Made by a program: the position numbers and the translations under genes. Shown one piece after another: positions 1 through 7,525 of a stretch of 24,719 nucleotides of DNA. Source of the DNA: Alphaproteobacteria bacterium (GTDB lineage Bacteria; Pseudomonadota; Alphaproteobacteria; Micavibrionales; Micavibrionaceae). Below the pieces are notes generated by a model that was given only the letters and a program-made list of their open reading frames with translations, made no database searches and was not told the DNA's origin. The stretch spans positions 1 to 24,719 of the forward strand of contig JALZUF010000050.1 in NCBI GenBank assembly GCA_023301785.1, written 5' to 3'. Position 1 is the stretch's first letter. Each line of letters opens with the position of its first letter.

Positions 1-86
1 TGTGTTTGTTTTTTTGATGATTTGGACATAGGGAATACTGAAAAAGTTATCTTAATAACATAATACAAAAAACAGGTTATGAATAC

Positions 87-115
87 AAAAAAAGAGCCAA
101 CATCATGCTGGCTCT
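87..115 (-). terminator. Rho-independent terminator of the redox operon
   Basis: Read on the minus strand, a 10-bp stem with one G-U pair (arms at 106-115 and 93-102) closes on a 3-nt TGA loop and runs into an uninterrupted T tract (A tract on the plus strand, 87-92). It lies 28 bases past the stop codon of the redoxin gene, so it ends the three-gene transcript. It is a textbook intrinsic terminator. Bases 1-86 beyond it show nothing I can assign. Confidence 0.9.
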
Positions 116-143
116 TAGAATTTTGTTTTTTTAAGCTATAAAA

Positions 144-752
144 TTAGTATTTTACGCTGCAACCATAAGGCTTTGTGCTGGCCACTTTTACAGGCTCACC
201 TGCTTTTAAGCTTGCTAGTGCTGCTGTAACATAATTATCAGCACTTTCAATTGAAGACGATTTGAAGCTTGAATCACTATCGATGGCGCCTGCATAAGCC
301 AAAATACCATCTTTATCGATTACAAACATATGCGGCGTTGTTTTAGCATCATATAGTTTACCAATTTCACCTGATTCATCTTTTAAGCGTGCTGTTGATT
401 TTGCGCCGGCTTCTTCCATAATTTTGTTAGCTTCTTCGTTTGATACGTTTCCTTGTTTACCTTCTGCAGAAGAAACGATAGTCAGCCATACAACATCATC
501 TGCTGTGGCCTCTGCTTGTAATTTTTGCATATTGCCGACGCTGTAATGTTTTACAACGAATGGACAATCATGGTTTGACCATTCAAGAACAACAGTTTTT
601 CCTTTGAAATCGCTTAATGAATGTTCAACGCCATTTGTATCAGTGGCTGTAAAATTAGGGGCAGGTTCGCCAACAACTGGTGCTGCACTTGCTGAAGGTA
701 GGCAGGCTGTTAGTCCGATAACGCTTAATAAAGCTAAGATTGGTAATTTCAT
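144..752 (-). CDS. Peroxiredoxin-like (PRX_like1-type) redoxin, probable lipoprotein
   Basis: This 202-residue envelope protein has a thioredoxin fold. The N-terminus is hydrophobic and ends in a lipobox (LTAC, Cys17), followed by a redoxin domain (about residues 25-180). The conserved motif around Cys63 (DCPFVVKHY) has a single cysteine at the first position of the thioredoxin active site, as in the PRX_like1 family, not a CxxC. A second redox cysteine, Cys198, sits in the C-terminal KPYGCSVKY tail and may resolve the Cys63 sulfenate or form the disulfide. The ATG has a good ribosome site (GAGGAAAAC). It is the last gene of an operon with a thioredoxin-like protein and a DsbD/ScsB reductase, which suggests it receives electrons from them for peroxide or thiol reduction. 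Known: ScsB-type reductases in Caulobacter feed a periplasmic peroxiredoxin-like partner. Inferred: the same wiring here. Lipidation versus plain signal-peptide cleavage (at SASAA) is not settled. Confidence 0.85.
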   Translation of the reverse strand: MKLPILALLSVIGLTACLPSASAAPVVGEPAPNFTATDTNGVEHSLSDFKGKTVVLEWSNHDCPFVVKHYSVGNMQKLQAEATADDVVWLTIVSSAEGKQGNVSNEEANKIMEEAGAKSTARLKDESGEIGKLYDAKTTPHMFVIDKDGILAYAGAIDSDSSFKSSSIESADNYVTAALASLKAGEPVKVASTKPYGCSVKY

Positions 753-773
753 GTTTTCCTCGTCTTGTTTGGT

Positions 774-2906
774 TTAATTATTTAGTAGGGCATCCTCTAC
801 GATGCTCTTAGTTAAAATTTGCGGTAGTAATATAGGTTCGGGTCTTTCTCCCATTTCGTTACGTGCCCCATAAAATACGTATAAAGGAACACCTTGACGG
901 TCAAAAGAGTTCAAGTAATTTGTGATCTCTGGGTTTTGATTGGTCCAATCACCTTTAAGATATTCAACATCTTTTTCAATAAAGATATTTTGAACCGTAT
1001 TTGTTTTAATGGCGATACGTTCGTTAACTTTACACGTAATGCACCACGCCGCTGTCATGTTCGTGAAGATGGCTTTGTCACCCTCAAGTAATTGCTCGAG
1101 CTTTTCATTCGTAAAAATGCTTTCTTTAACTGCGCCGTTTGTATTCATTTCTACCGCTGCTTTTAAAGAAAAGGGAGCATAAAGACTAAAACCTGCCGTT
1201 AGTATTAAGAATGAAAGACATAGAGCACGGAAGAAATTTCCTGCTGGTAAATGACGCCACAACCATATTGTAAATACGATGGCGACAAGCGCAGACAAAA
1301 TAATAAGAACACCAAATGAGTTTGTTTGTTGAGACAAAACCCAAACTAGGAATGCGGCTGTTAAGAACATCGGGAAAGATAGGAATTGTTTAAATACTTC
1401 CATCCAAGCACCAGGTTTAGGGAGCTTCGTTCTAAGCTGTGGAATAAAGCACAAGGCTAAATATGGAAGTGCTAAGCCGAAGCCTAACGCTAAGAATATA
1501 AGTAAGGACACTGCAGCGCCTTGCGTTAAGGCATAGCCCATGGCAACACCCATAAAGGGAGCCGTACAAGGGGTGGCAACAAGTGTAGCAAGTACGCCTG
1601 TAAAAAAGGCGCCTTTATTGCCAGATTGCCCAGCTAGTTTTTGTCCGAAGTTACCAAAGCTGTTTGAGAATTCAAAAAATCCAAAAAGATTTAATCCAAT
1701 AATAAAAACCAAATAAATTAAAACACTAATGACCACTGGATTTTGAAGTTGGAATCCCCATCCGATTTCTGCGCCTGCTGATTTTAGAGCAATTAAGATT
1801 GATGCAATAAGGGCAAAGCTTAGTAAAATTCCTGCGGTATAACTTAACCCGTAAAATCGTGCTTTTTTTTCTTCTTTATCTCCCAATTGCACAAGGCTTA
1901 AGGCCTTCATAGACAAGACAGGAAAAACACAAGGCATCAGGTTTAAAATTAACCCACCCACAAGTGCAAAAAAGAAAGCCTTTTGAAAGGTGGTTGAGCT
2001 TTTTTCTGGGTTGTCAGAAACTACCTCTGAACTAGCTGGAGTAGGTCCCGTAGCTGCAATAGCGCTCTGTTTACTTGTATCTTGCACTGCGCTTAGAGCG
2101 TAGCTTTGATTTTCATTATCTGAATATATTACAAAATCGAGTTCTTGTACTTCTGCAATATCTCTTTCACCTTTTTTTTGTGAAATTGTGTATCCGTTGT
2201 CTGTTTTTTGAATAGTTGCTTTTGCTGGGTTTAAAACTAAACCCCATTCTTCTGGTGCAATGGCAATATGATCCAGATTAAATTTTGTCTCCAAACCTTC
2301 GATATCAATAACGAGGTTATCTCCTTGGTTATAGAATGTCGCAGTTTGAGAAATAGGGGTAGGAAGCGCGGATTCAGCTTCTTGAATTTTGGCCGCATTT
2401 GATAAATCATTTTCTGCGTTAAAAGTCACTGAAACTTCATGTGTTTCTGGAATACAAATATCGTGACAGACAAGAAGATTCACGACCCCCGTAATAGTGA
2501 TTGGATCACTTGAAACGTTTGTCGGAACGTTAAGGTTTTGTAGAAGGATAGTTTCACCTTCATGACCGTAATTGGTTAATTCACCAAGATTTATTTTCTT
2601 AGGCGTCGGCCATTCAAGATCGCTAACTGTATAACCTTTAGGTAAGTCCCACTGTATGTCTGCGGCTAAACCAGAATCCCCTGGATTAATCCAGTAAGTA
2701 TGCCACTTAGGGTAAATATCTTTTTTTACGCCCAAACGAATAACATCATTTGGCGTTAGATTGTTTTTATCTGTAACAACAGAAACAGAAACGTATTTTT
2801 CTGGTTCGTCAGCATTTTCAATGTTTGCGTTTGCAGATAAAGAAAAACCAAAAATGAAAATACTTAGTAGTAAGATTGATAAATATTTTTTAATTCCTAA
2901 GGCCAT
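774..2906 (-). CDS. dsbD: DsbD/ScsB-type transmembrane thiol-disulfide reductase
   Basis: This 710-residue inner-membrane protein moves reducing equivalents from cytoplasmic thioredoxin to periplasmic thiol proteins. It has three parts. The periplasmic N-terminal domain (after a signal peptide of about 28 residues) carries Cys147 and Cys151 in a LxCxxxCIP motif. The multi-span DsbD core (about residues 308-585) carries Cys326 (MPCVFP) and Cys447 (TPCTAP), the membrane-embedded redox pair. The C-terminal thioredoxin-like domain carries the CITC active site at Cys622 and Cys625 (AAWCITCK). All six cysteines expected for a working relay are present. The N-terminal domain resembles the longer ScsB-like form more than the E. 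coli DsbD alpha domain. It lies 32 bases after the thioredoxin-like gene and 21 bases before the redoxin gene, so one transcript is likely. Substrates are inferred from these neighbours. Copper-tolerance ScsB is an alternative name for the same architecture. Confidence 0.93.
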   Translation of the reverse strand: MALGIKKYLSILLLSIFIFGFSLSANANIENADEPEKYVSVSVVTDKNNLTPNDVIRLGVKKDIYPKWHTYWINPGDSGLAADIQWDLPKGYTVSDLEWPTPKKINLGELTNYGHEGETILLQNLNVPTNVSSDPITITGVVNLLVCHDICIPETHEVSVTFNAENDLSNAAKIQEAESALPTPISQTATFYNQGDNLVIDIEGLETKFNLDHIAIAPEEWGLVLNPAKATIQKTDNGYTISQKKGERDIAEVQELDFVIYSDNENQSYALSAVQDTSKQSAIAATGPTPASSEVVSDNPEKSSTTFQKAFFFALVGGLILNLMPCVFPVLSMKALSLVQLGDKEEKKARFYGLSYTAGILLSFALIASILIALKSAGAEIGWGFQLQNPVVISVLIYLVFIIGLNLFGFFEFSNSFGNFGQKLAGQSGNKGAFFTGVLATLVATPCTAPFMGVAMGYALTQGAAVSLLIFLALGFGLALPYLALCFIPQLRTKLPKPGAWMEVFKQFLSFPMFLTAAFLVWVLSQQTNSFGVLIILSALVAIVFTIWLWRHLPAGNFFRALCLSFLILTAGFSLYAPFSLKAAVEMNTNGAVKESIFTNEKLEQLLEGDKAIFTNMTAAWCITCKVNERIAIKTNTVQNIFIEKDVEYLKGDWTNQNPEITNYLNSFDRQGVPLYVFYGARNEMGERPEPILLPQILTKSIVEDALLNN

Positions 2907-2938
2907 GATTGGTTTCTCTTTTATGTTAGTTTTTTAAA

Positions 2939-3382
2939 TTATGAGGCGTTTGCAATAGCTGTTGCTAACTTTGCGGCAATCTCTGGCGTTTTGTGATCTA
3001 CTTTTATTTGATCAACGACATCTCCATTACCATTAACTAAAACAACGAACCCTGTTTTGGCGCCGTATTTCTGTAATACTTTGTCTACATTGGCGTTGGT
3101 TGCAACAACTCTTGTTTCTGCAATAGAATCTTTGTTTGTAAAATCAAACTTCACAGCTTCAATTTTTGTAGGGTTGATGACTTCCATTGCTTCGGCCATA
3201 CGTGGGCCTAAAATTTTACACGACCCACATGAATCTGAATGGAAGGCTATTGCTTTAATTGACGGCGCTTCTACCTCAGCTTCTGTTTTTACAATTGGTG
3301 GTTTTTCATTTTCAAAAGCTTGCGCTGAAAACGGTGCGGCAACTAAGATGGCAAATAAAGCCAAGACGTAAGATAATTTCAT
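2939..3382 (-). CDS. Periplasmic thioredoxin-like protein (CGSC)
   Basis: The protein has 147 residues: a cleavable signal peptide ending near AQA (about residue 22), then one thioredoxin-like domain with the active site Cys52-Gly-Ser-Cys55-Lys. The Gly-Phe-Val stretch before the last strand replaces the usual cis-proline, so it is a diverged thioredoxin and not a canonical TrxA. I chose the ATG at 3382 because GGAGA lies 6 bases upstream. A longer reading would start at a TTG at 3394 whose following bases are that ribosome site. It is the first gene of the operon with the DsbD/ScsB reductase and the peroxiredoxin-like lipoprotein, so it is most likely a periplasmic electron carrier between them. 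Substrate is inferred only. Confidence 0.85.
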   Translation of the reverse strand: MKLSYVLALFAILVAAPFSAQAFENEKPPIVKTEAEVEAPSIKAIAFHSDSCGSCKILGPRMAEAMEVINPTKIEAVKFDFTNKDSIAETRVVATNANVDKVLQKYGAKTGFVVLVNGNGDVVDQIKVDHKTPEIAAKLATAIANAS

Positions 3383-3427
3383 TGAGTTCTCCAATTTTTA
3401 AGATTTTAATGGGTTATAAGGTTGATT

Positions 3428-3455
3428 TCGACAGAAAAAGCCGCTTTGTTACAAT
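3428..3455 (+). promoter_or_regulatory. Probable sigma70-type promoter of the aminotransferase/trmH unit
   Basis: A -35 box TCGACA (3428-3433, 5 of 6) and a -10 box TACAAT (3450-3455, 5 of 6) are separated by 16 bases. Transcription would start near 3462, giving a leader of about 36 bases before the ATG at 3498. The -10 box lies 2 bases from the -10 of the opposing redox-operon promoter, so the two probably compete. Called by eye only. Confidence 0.45.
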
Positions 3456-3457
3456 AT

Positions 3458-3486
3458 ATTATATGAATTATTAAGTTTAGTCAGAA
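3458..3486 (-). promoter_or_regulatory. Candidate promoter of the redox operon
   Basis: On the minus strand a perfect -10 hexamer TATAAT (3458-3463) lies 17 bases after a weak -35 (TTCTGA, 3481-3486) or 15 bases after CTGACT. The leader before the ATG at 3382 would be about 70 bases. The -10 is convincing, the -35 is not, so an activator or a different sigma factor is possible. Confidence 0.35.
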
Positions 3487-3497
3487 ATTAAGCTGTT

Positions 3498-4652
3498 ATG
3501 AATGAGAATTATAGACAAACCGTTTTAAATCTTCCTCCTAACCCAGGGGCGGAGATATTAAGATATGGCTGGCTTAAGGAGGACGTAGTTTCTCTTGGGC
3601 AAGGTGAGGGGTGCGATCCAACGCCTGATTTCATCGTAAACGCTGCCAATAAAGCTATGCTTGAAGGTAAAACTCACTATGGCCCTGTTTTAGGGCAGCC
3701 TTTTCTACGAGAAGAGATATCGCAATATTATAAACGTTTAATGAACGTTAATTTACCCGCCAATCGTGTTTTTGTCACAGCATCAGGCACAACGGCCATG
3801 CACCTTGCTTTAACGAGTATTTTAGATAAAGGCGATGAAGTGGTTGCAATAACGCCTATATGGAAAAATTTAATGGGCGCTGTACGTCTTGCACAAGCGG
3901 AAGCGACGCAAGTCCCTTTAAAGTATGAAAATCATTCTTGGTCGCTAGATATGGACAAGTTGATTGACTCATGTAGTTCTAAAACTAAAGCTATTCTTAT
4001 TGTTACGCCATCTAACCCAACGGGATGGGTGATGAGTGAAAATGAGATGCGTACGCTTTTAGACTTCACACGTAAAAACAATATTTGGATCGTGTCTGAT
4101 GAGGTTTATAACCGCAGTTGTTATAATGTGAGCCATTCGCCTAGTTTTTTGCAGTATGCACAGGATGATGACTTGTTGCTCACGATCAATAGTTTTTCTA
4201 AAAGTTGGGCGATGACAGGGTGGCGTCTAGGCTGGCTAACAGGGCCGGCAAGTGCTGAAGCTGTTATACGTGATATCGCGCTCTATGATAATATGTGCCC
4301 TCCAACATTCACACAATATGGCGGTGCGAAGGCTTTGTCAGATGGGGAAGATTTTATTAAACAACAGATGGCAGGTTGGAAAAGTAACCTAGACATTATC
4401 ACGACTAGGTTTGAAGCTAATGATAAAATTGAAACGTACAGACCACCTTCAACATTCTATTCTTTTTTTAAAGTACAAGGAGAGAATAATAGCCTCGAGT
4501 TCGCGAAAAGACTTATTGATGAACAAAGTTTAAGTTTGGCTCCTGGAGTTGCCTTCGGTAATAACGTTTCGGAGTGGATGCGTTTATGTTTTGCTGTGTC
4601 CGAAGCAAAATTGAATAGCGCATTAGATAAGCTTGAGGCGGCCATCAAATGA
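3498..4652 (+). CDS. PLP-dependent class I/II aminotransferase
   Basis: This 384-residue cytoplasmic fold-type I enzyme transfers an amino group between an amino acid and a 2-oxo acid. Visible marks are the ASGTTA cofactor-phosphate loop (95-100), the PSNPTG motif (171-176, Asn173), the DEVY segment (201-204) whose Asp pairs with the pyridine nitrogen, and SFSKSWAMTGWRLGW with Lys235 forming the Schiff base. The C-terminal MRLCFA stretch carries the Arg expected to bind substrate carboxylate. Length is normal for the AspC/AlaT-like group. The amino acid substrate cannot be read from sequence, so I give no gene symbol. No strong ribosome site precedes the ATG. Its stop shares ATGA with the start of the RNA methyltransferase, so the two are translationally coupled. 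Confidence 0.9.
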   Translation: MNENYRQTVLNLPPNPGAEILRYGWLKEDVVSLGQGEGCDPTPDFIVNAANKAMLEGKTHYGPVLGQPFLREEISQYYKRLMNVNLPANRVFVTASGTTAMHLALTSILDKGDEVVAITPIWKNLMGAVRLAQAEATQVPLKYENHSWSLDMDKLIDSCSSKTKAILIVTPSNPTGWVMSENEMRTLLDFTRKNNIWIVSDEVYNRSCYNVSHSPSFLQYAQDDDLLLTINSFSKSWAMTGWRLGWLTGPASAEAVIRDIALYDNMCPPTFTQYGGAKALSDGEDFIKQQMAGWKSNLDIITTRFEANDKIETYRPPSTFYSFFKVQGENNSLEFAKRLIDEQSLSLAPGVAFGNNVSEWMRLCFAVSEAKLNSALDKLEAAIK

Positions 4653-5197
4653 ATAATATGCGTGGTTATTTTGGCATTGGTGTTGAGGGAATTACTAAAG
4701 AGCAAAATTTAGGAAGCCTTGTACGTTCTGCGCATGCTTTTGGCGCAAGTTTCTTTTTTGTGATTCGACCAGAATTAAATGTGCGTGCTGTACGTGCTTC
4801 TGATACATCAGGCGCGTTTGATCATATGCCGCTTCACATCTGGTCGAGTGTTGAGGAAATGGATCTGCCTCAAGGGTGTCAGCTTGTTGCTGTTGAATAT
4901 ACCGAAGGTGCTGTAGAGTTGCCTAGTTTTAGACACCCGTTGCGAGCGGCTTATGTTTTGGGGCCTGAAATGGGGGATGTATCGCCAGAACTGATGGCTA
5001 AAGCAGATCATGTGATCAAAATACCCATGAAATTCTGCATTAATGTAGGCGTTGCGGGCGCGCTAACAATGTATGATCGCGTTATTTCAATGGGTAAATT
5101 TGCGGACCGACCTGTTAAGGCTGGTGGGCCTGAAGAATTATTGCAACCGCCAAAGCCAAACCACCGCCGTAAAATCAGAAATAAGAATAAGAAATAA
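4649..5197 (+). CDS. TrmH/SpoU-family RNA 2'-O-methyltransferase
   Basis: This 182-residue SPOUT enzyme transfers methyl from S-adenosylmethionine to a ribose 2'-O of tRNA or rRNA. Motif 1 is NxGxxxR-like (Asn20 to Arg26, catalytic Arg). Motif 2 is VLGPEMGDVS (103-112). Motif 3 is IPMKFCINVGVAGALTMYD (125-143), which forms the trefoil knot that binds cofactor; the family's SLNV is CINV here. It has no N-terminal RNA-binding domain, so it is a minimal TrmH/TrmL-like form. Its C-terminus is a basic tail (PNHRRKIRNKNKK) that may contact RNA. The ATG overlaps the aminotransferase stop (ATGA), with a second in-frame ATG three codons on. The target nucleotide is unknown. Confidence 0.88.
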   Translation: MNNMRGYFGIGVEGITKEQNLGSLVRSAHAFGASFFFVIRPELNVRAVRASDTSGAFDHMPLHIWSSVEEMDLPQGCQLVAVEYTEGAVELPSFRHPLRAAYVLGPEMGDVSPELMAKADHVIKIPMKFCINVGVAGALTMYDRVISMGKFADRPVKAGGPEELLQPPKPNHRRKIRNKNKK

Positions 5198-5208
5198 CGC
5201 TTATTTTT
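5186..5208 (+). terminator. Weak hairpin at the trmH-family gene end
   Basis: AATAAG (5186-5191) pairs with CTTATT (5200-5205) across an 8-base loop, followed by three more T. The stem is short and A/T-only except for one pair, and it contains the stop codon. It could be a leaky terminator before the IalB promoter, but the support is thin. Confidence 0.3.
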
Positions 5209-5302
5209 GTGAGGTATAGCTTGGTTTTATGGCTATTTCTTGATAAGTGTAGAATAAATAAATTTTAACATGGAAATTCCTTAAATTTGCCATTATCAAA
5301 GC

Positions 5303-5331
5303 TTATCAACTTCAACATAGTTTAATATTAT
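5303..5331 (+). promoter_or_regulatory. Probable sigma70-type promoter of the IalB-like gene
   Basis: TTATCA (5303-5308, 4 of 6 against TTGACA) is followed after exactly 17 bases by TATTAT (5326-5331, 5 of 6). The start would be near 5338, leaving a leader of about 35 bases that holds AGAGGA about 10 bases before the ATG at 5373. The rest of the 175-base gap (5198-5372) shows nothing else I can name. Confidence 0.4.
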
Positions 5332-5372
5332 TGTTTCCTTTAAATATAGAGGACACATAGAGGAAAATAAAA

Positions 5373-5888
5373 ATGTCACGCATATCCAATCTAACGTTTT
5401 TAGTCAGCATTCTTTTGATTACTACCACTGCCCAAGCACAAGCGTCTAAACCAAGACTATTGGGTACATTTGGAGAGTGGCGAGCTTATTCATTTTTGGA
5501 GAATGGGAATAAAGTTTGCTACATGGCGGCTGAACCGAAGACACAGGTTGGCAATTATACGAGCCGTGGGGACGTTTTTGCCTTGATTACACATAGACCC
5601 GCTGAAAAGACCAAAGATGTCTTTAGTTACATCACTGGCTACCCTTACAAAGTGGGTAGTGAGGTCAATGTATCGGCAAATGGAAGCAATTATAAGCTTT
5701 TTACGCAAGATGAGACCGCTTGGGCTGCTGATGCAGCGGCCGACCGTGTTGTGATTGGTGCTATTAAAGCTGGCTCTACAATGGTTGTTAAAGGCACTTC
5801 AAAGCGCGGAACGTTGACTACAGACACTTTTAGCTTGAATGGATCGAGTAAAGCGTATAATACAATATCCAAAGAATGCGGATTATAG
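5373..5888 (+). CDS. Invasion-associated locus B (IalB) family periplasmic protein
   Basis: The protein has 171 residues. A signal peptide (hydrophobic 8-20, cleavage near AQA at 22-24) leads into a single IalB-like domain. Family marks are the early GEWRAYSF strand, the Cys49 segment (VCYMAAEPK), the RGDVFALITHRP stretch in the middle, and a Cys close to the C-terminus (Cys169), which probably forms a disulfide with Cys49. IalB proteins are widespread in Alphaproteobacteria, including non-pathogens; the name comes from Bartonella, and the biochemical role is not established. It has its own promoter and ribosome site (AGAGGA). It sits just before an M23 cell-wall peptidase on the same strand, 119 bases apart. 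An envelope role is likely; invasion should not be inferred. Confidence 0.82.
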   Translation: MSRISNLTFLVSILLITTTAQAQASKPRLLGTFGEWRAYSFLENGNKVCYMAAEPKTQVGNYTSRGDVFALITHRPAEKTKDVFSYITGYPYKVGSEVNVSANGSNYKLFTQDETAWAADAAADRVVIGAIKAGSTMVVKGTSKRGTLTTDTFSLNGSSKAYNTISKECGL

Positions 5889-6007
5889 AAAATAGATCAA
5901 ATTACATATTTAATAAAAGGCTTGTTAACAATTATATGAAATAGTGAGAGAATAGATAGATGCATCAATTTCTATTTATATTTCAGTATTAATTTAGCAA
6001 AAGATGA

Positions 6008-7522
6008 ATGAGTAAGAAAAACAAAATTATTAATCAATGGGCTCAAAAGCTTTTTAATAATGGCATAATTTATTTTATGGCATCGAAGATATATGCGCTT
6101 ACTCAATTCTTTTCTCATAAGTTGAAATTAAAAAATAGGCATTTATTAACACGATCTAATACTTTGCGTTTAAGATACGTAGCGGGCTTTACAACGTTCC
6201 TTCTGGCCGCACTTTTATCCTTCTCTTTAAATTCATTCAACTTGGGTGCCTTTCAGGCATATCAGTTTGCGAATATCATGCCTGCCGCTGGACATCCAGA
6301 TATTTCAAAAAATGTTATTAATGGTGGATTGCATGGCGATTTTGCGGTTGCTTCAATCGTCTCAAATGCGATTCCTGAGCCGTTACCTTTAGATAGAGAA
6401 ATTACAATTCAATCAGGCGATGCTTTGGGTCTTGTAATGGAAAAGCAAGGTATTGGTAATGAAGAAGCCTCAAATATCATTAAGATAATTCAGCCACACT
6501 TTGACCCCCGCCATATCAAAGCAGGACAAAAAATAGATTTGCACTTTGAAGAAGCACGCGACGATTCACAACGTTTCCGCGAAATGAAAATGAAGCTTGA
6601 TCCGATCAAGACATTGATTGTTGCGAGAGCAGGCGACAACTTCACAGCCAAAATTGATGAAAAAGAAGTTAAAAAAGTTATTAAAGCCAAACAAGCGGAA
6701 GTAAAGGTTTCGCTCTATGGAAGTGCAGCACAAGCTGGCATCCCAAAAAGTGTTGTGGCGGATGCGATTAAAATATTTTCATGGAATGTAGATTTTCAAA
6801 GAGACATTCGTCCGAATAATGTTTTGGAAGTTATGTACGAGAGTTACGAAACTGAAGACGGTCACGTTTCTAAGACAGGAAATATTCTTTACACAAAGTT
6901 GAAATTGAATAATAGAGAAATCCCACTTTATCGTTTTAAAATGTCTGATGGTCGTGTTGATTATTTTCAGCCCGATGGCCGTTCGATTAAGCGCACTTTA
7001 ATGAAGACACCAATTAATGGTGCTCGTATGTCTTCTGGTTTTGGTAAGCGTCGCCACCCTGTTCTTGGGTATACAAAAATGCATAAAGGTGTTGATTTTG
7101 CAGCTTCTACTGGAACCCCTATTTTTGCTGCGGGTGATGGTGTAGTTGAAAAAGCAGGTTGGTTTAGCTCATACGGTAAATATATCCGTATCCGTCATAA
7201 CTCAAAACTAAAAACGGCTTATGCGCACATGAGTAAAATTAACTCTAAAGTTAAATCAGGTCAACGTGTTAGGCAGGGTCAAGTTATTGGCTATGTTGGT
7301 ACAACTGGACGTTCTACAGGGCCGCATCTTCATTACGAGGTAATCTCAAACGGACGTCAGGTAAATCCTCGTTCAGTCAATCTGCCGATTGGTGAAGAGC
7401 TTACAGGTAAACAGATGGCTAGTTTCAAAGCCGTTGTGAATAAGCTTCGTCGTCAGTATGCCGGCCTTCTAGATGGTACGAAGGTTGCGGAAACTAGAAA
7501 AGAAAAGAAGAGCTTTTTCTAA
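6008..7522 (+). CDS. Membrane-anchored M23 family peptidoglycan endopeptidase (MepM-like)
   Basis: This 504-residue zinc peptidase cleaves peptide cross-links in peptidoglycan so that new wall can be inserted. Order: a basic cytoplasmic N-terminus (1-56), one membrane span (about 57-77), a LysM/OapA-like domain (about 128-180), a Csd3/MepM-type second domain (about 230-320) and a C-terminal M23 domain (about 340-470). Zinc ligands are His359 and Asp363 (HKGVD) and His442; His407 (YAHMS) and His440 (HLH) complete the catalytic set, so it should be active. The start is uncertain. The ATG at 6008 has only a weak ribosome site, and a later ATG at 6077 (MASKIYAL) would shorten the tail by 23 residues. 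Its stop lies 3 bases from the convergent surf1 stop. Confidence 0.9.
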   Translation: MSKKNKIINQWAQKLFNNGIIYFMASKIYALTQFFSHKLKLKNRHLLTRSNTLRLRYVAGFTTFLLAALLSFSLNSFNLGAFQAYQFANIMPAAGHPDISKNVINGGLHGDFAVASIVSNAIPEPLPLDREITIQSGDALGLVMEKQGIGNEEASNIIKIIQPHFDPRHIKAGQKIDLHFEEARDDSQRFREMKMKLDPIKTLIVARAGDNFTAKIDEKEVKKVIKAKQAEVKVSLYGSAAQAGIPKSVVADAIKIFSWNVDFQRDIRPNNVLEVMYESYETEDGHVSKTGNILYTKLKLNNREIPLYRFKMSDGRVDYFQPDGRSIKRTLMKTPINGARMSSGFGKRRHPVLGYTKMHKGVDFAASTGTPIFAAGDGVVEKAGWFSSYGKYIRIRHNSKLKTAYAHMSKINSKVKSGQRVRQGQVIGYVGTTGRSTGPHLHYEVISNGRQVNPRSVNLPIGEELTGKQMASFKAVVNKLRRQYAGLLDGTKVAETRKEKKSFF

Positions 7523-7525
7523 CGA

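Noticed and set aside
46..59. GTTAT/ATAAC inverted repeat near the left end
   Set aside because: The stem is only five A/T-rich pairs, with no T tract and no gene context.
3383..3394. TTG start giving four more residues on the thioredoxin-like protein
   Set aside because: The bases after the TTG form the GGAGA ribosome site for the ATG at 3382, and the shorter form gives a better signal peptide.
5922..5931. Perfect palindrome TTGTTAACAA upstream of the M23 gene
   Set aside because: A 10-base palindrome is expected by chance about once or twice in this much intergenic DNA, and no good promoter fits around it.
7496..7520. Possible terminator at the convergent M23/surf1 junction
   Set aside because: The candidate stem is A/T-rich, imperfect and within coding sequence. 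I could not build a convincing hairpin plus T tract on either strand.
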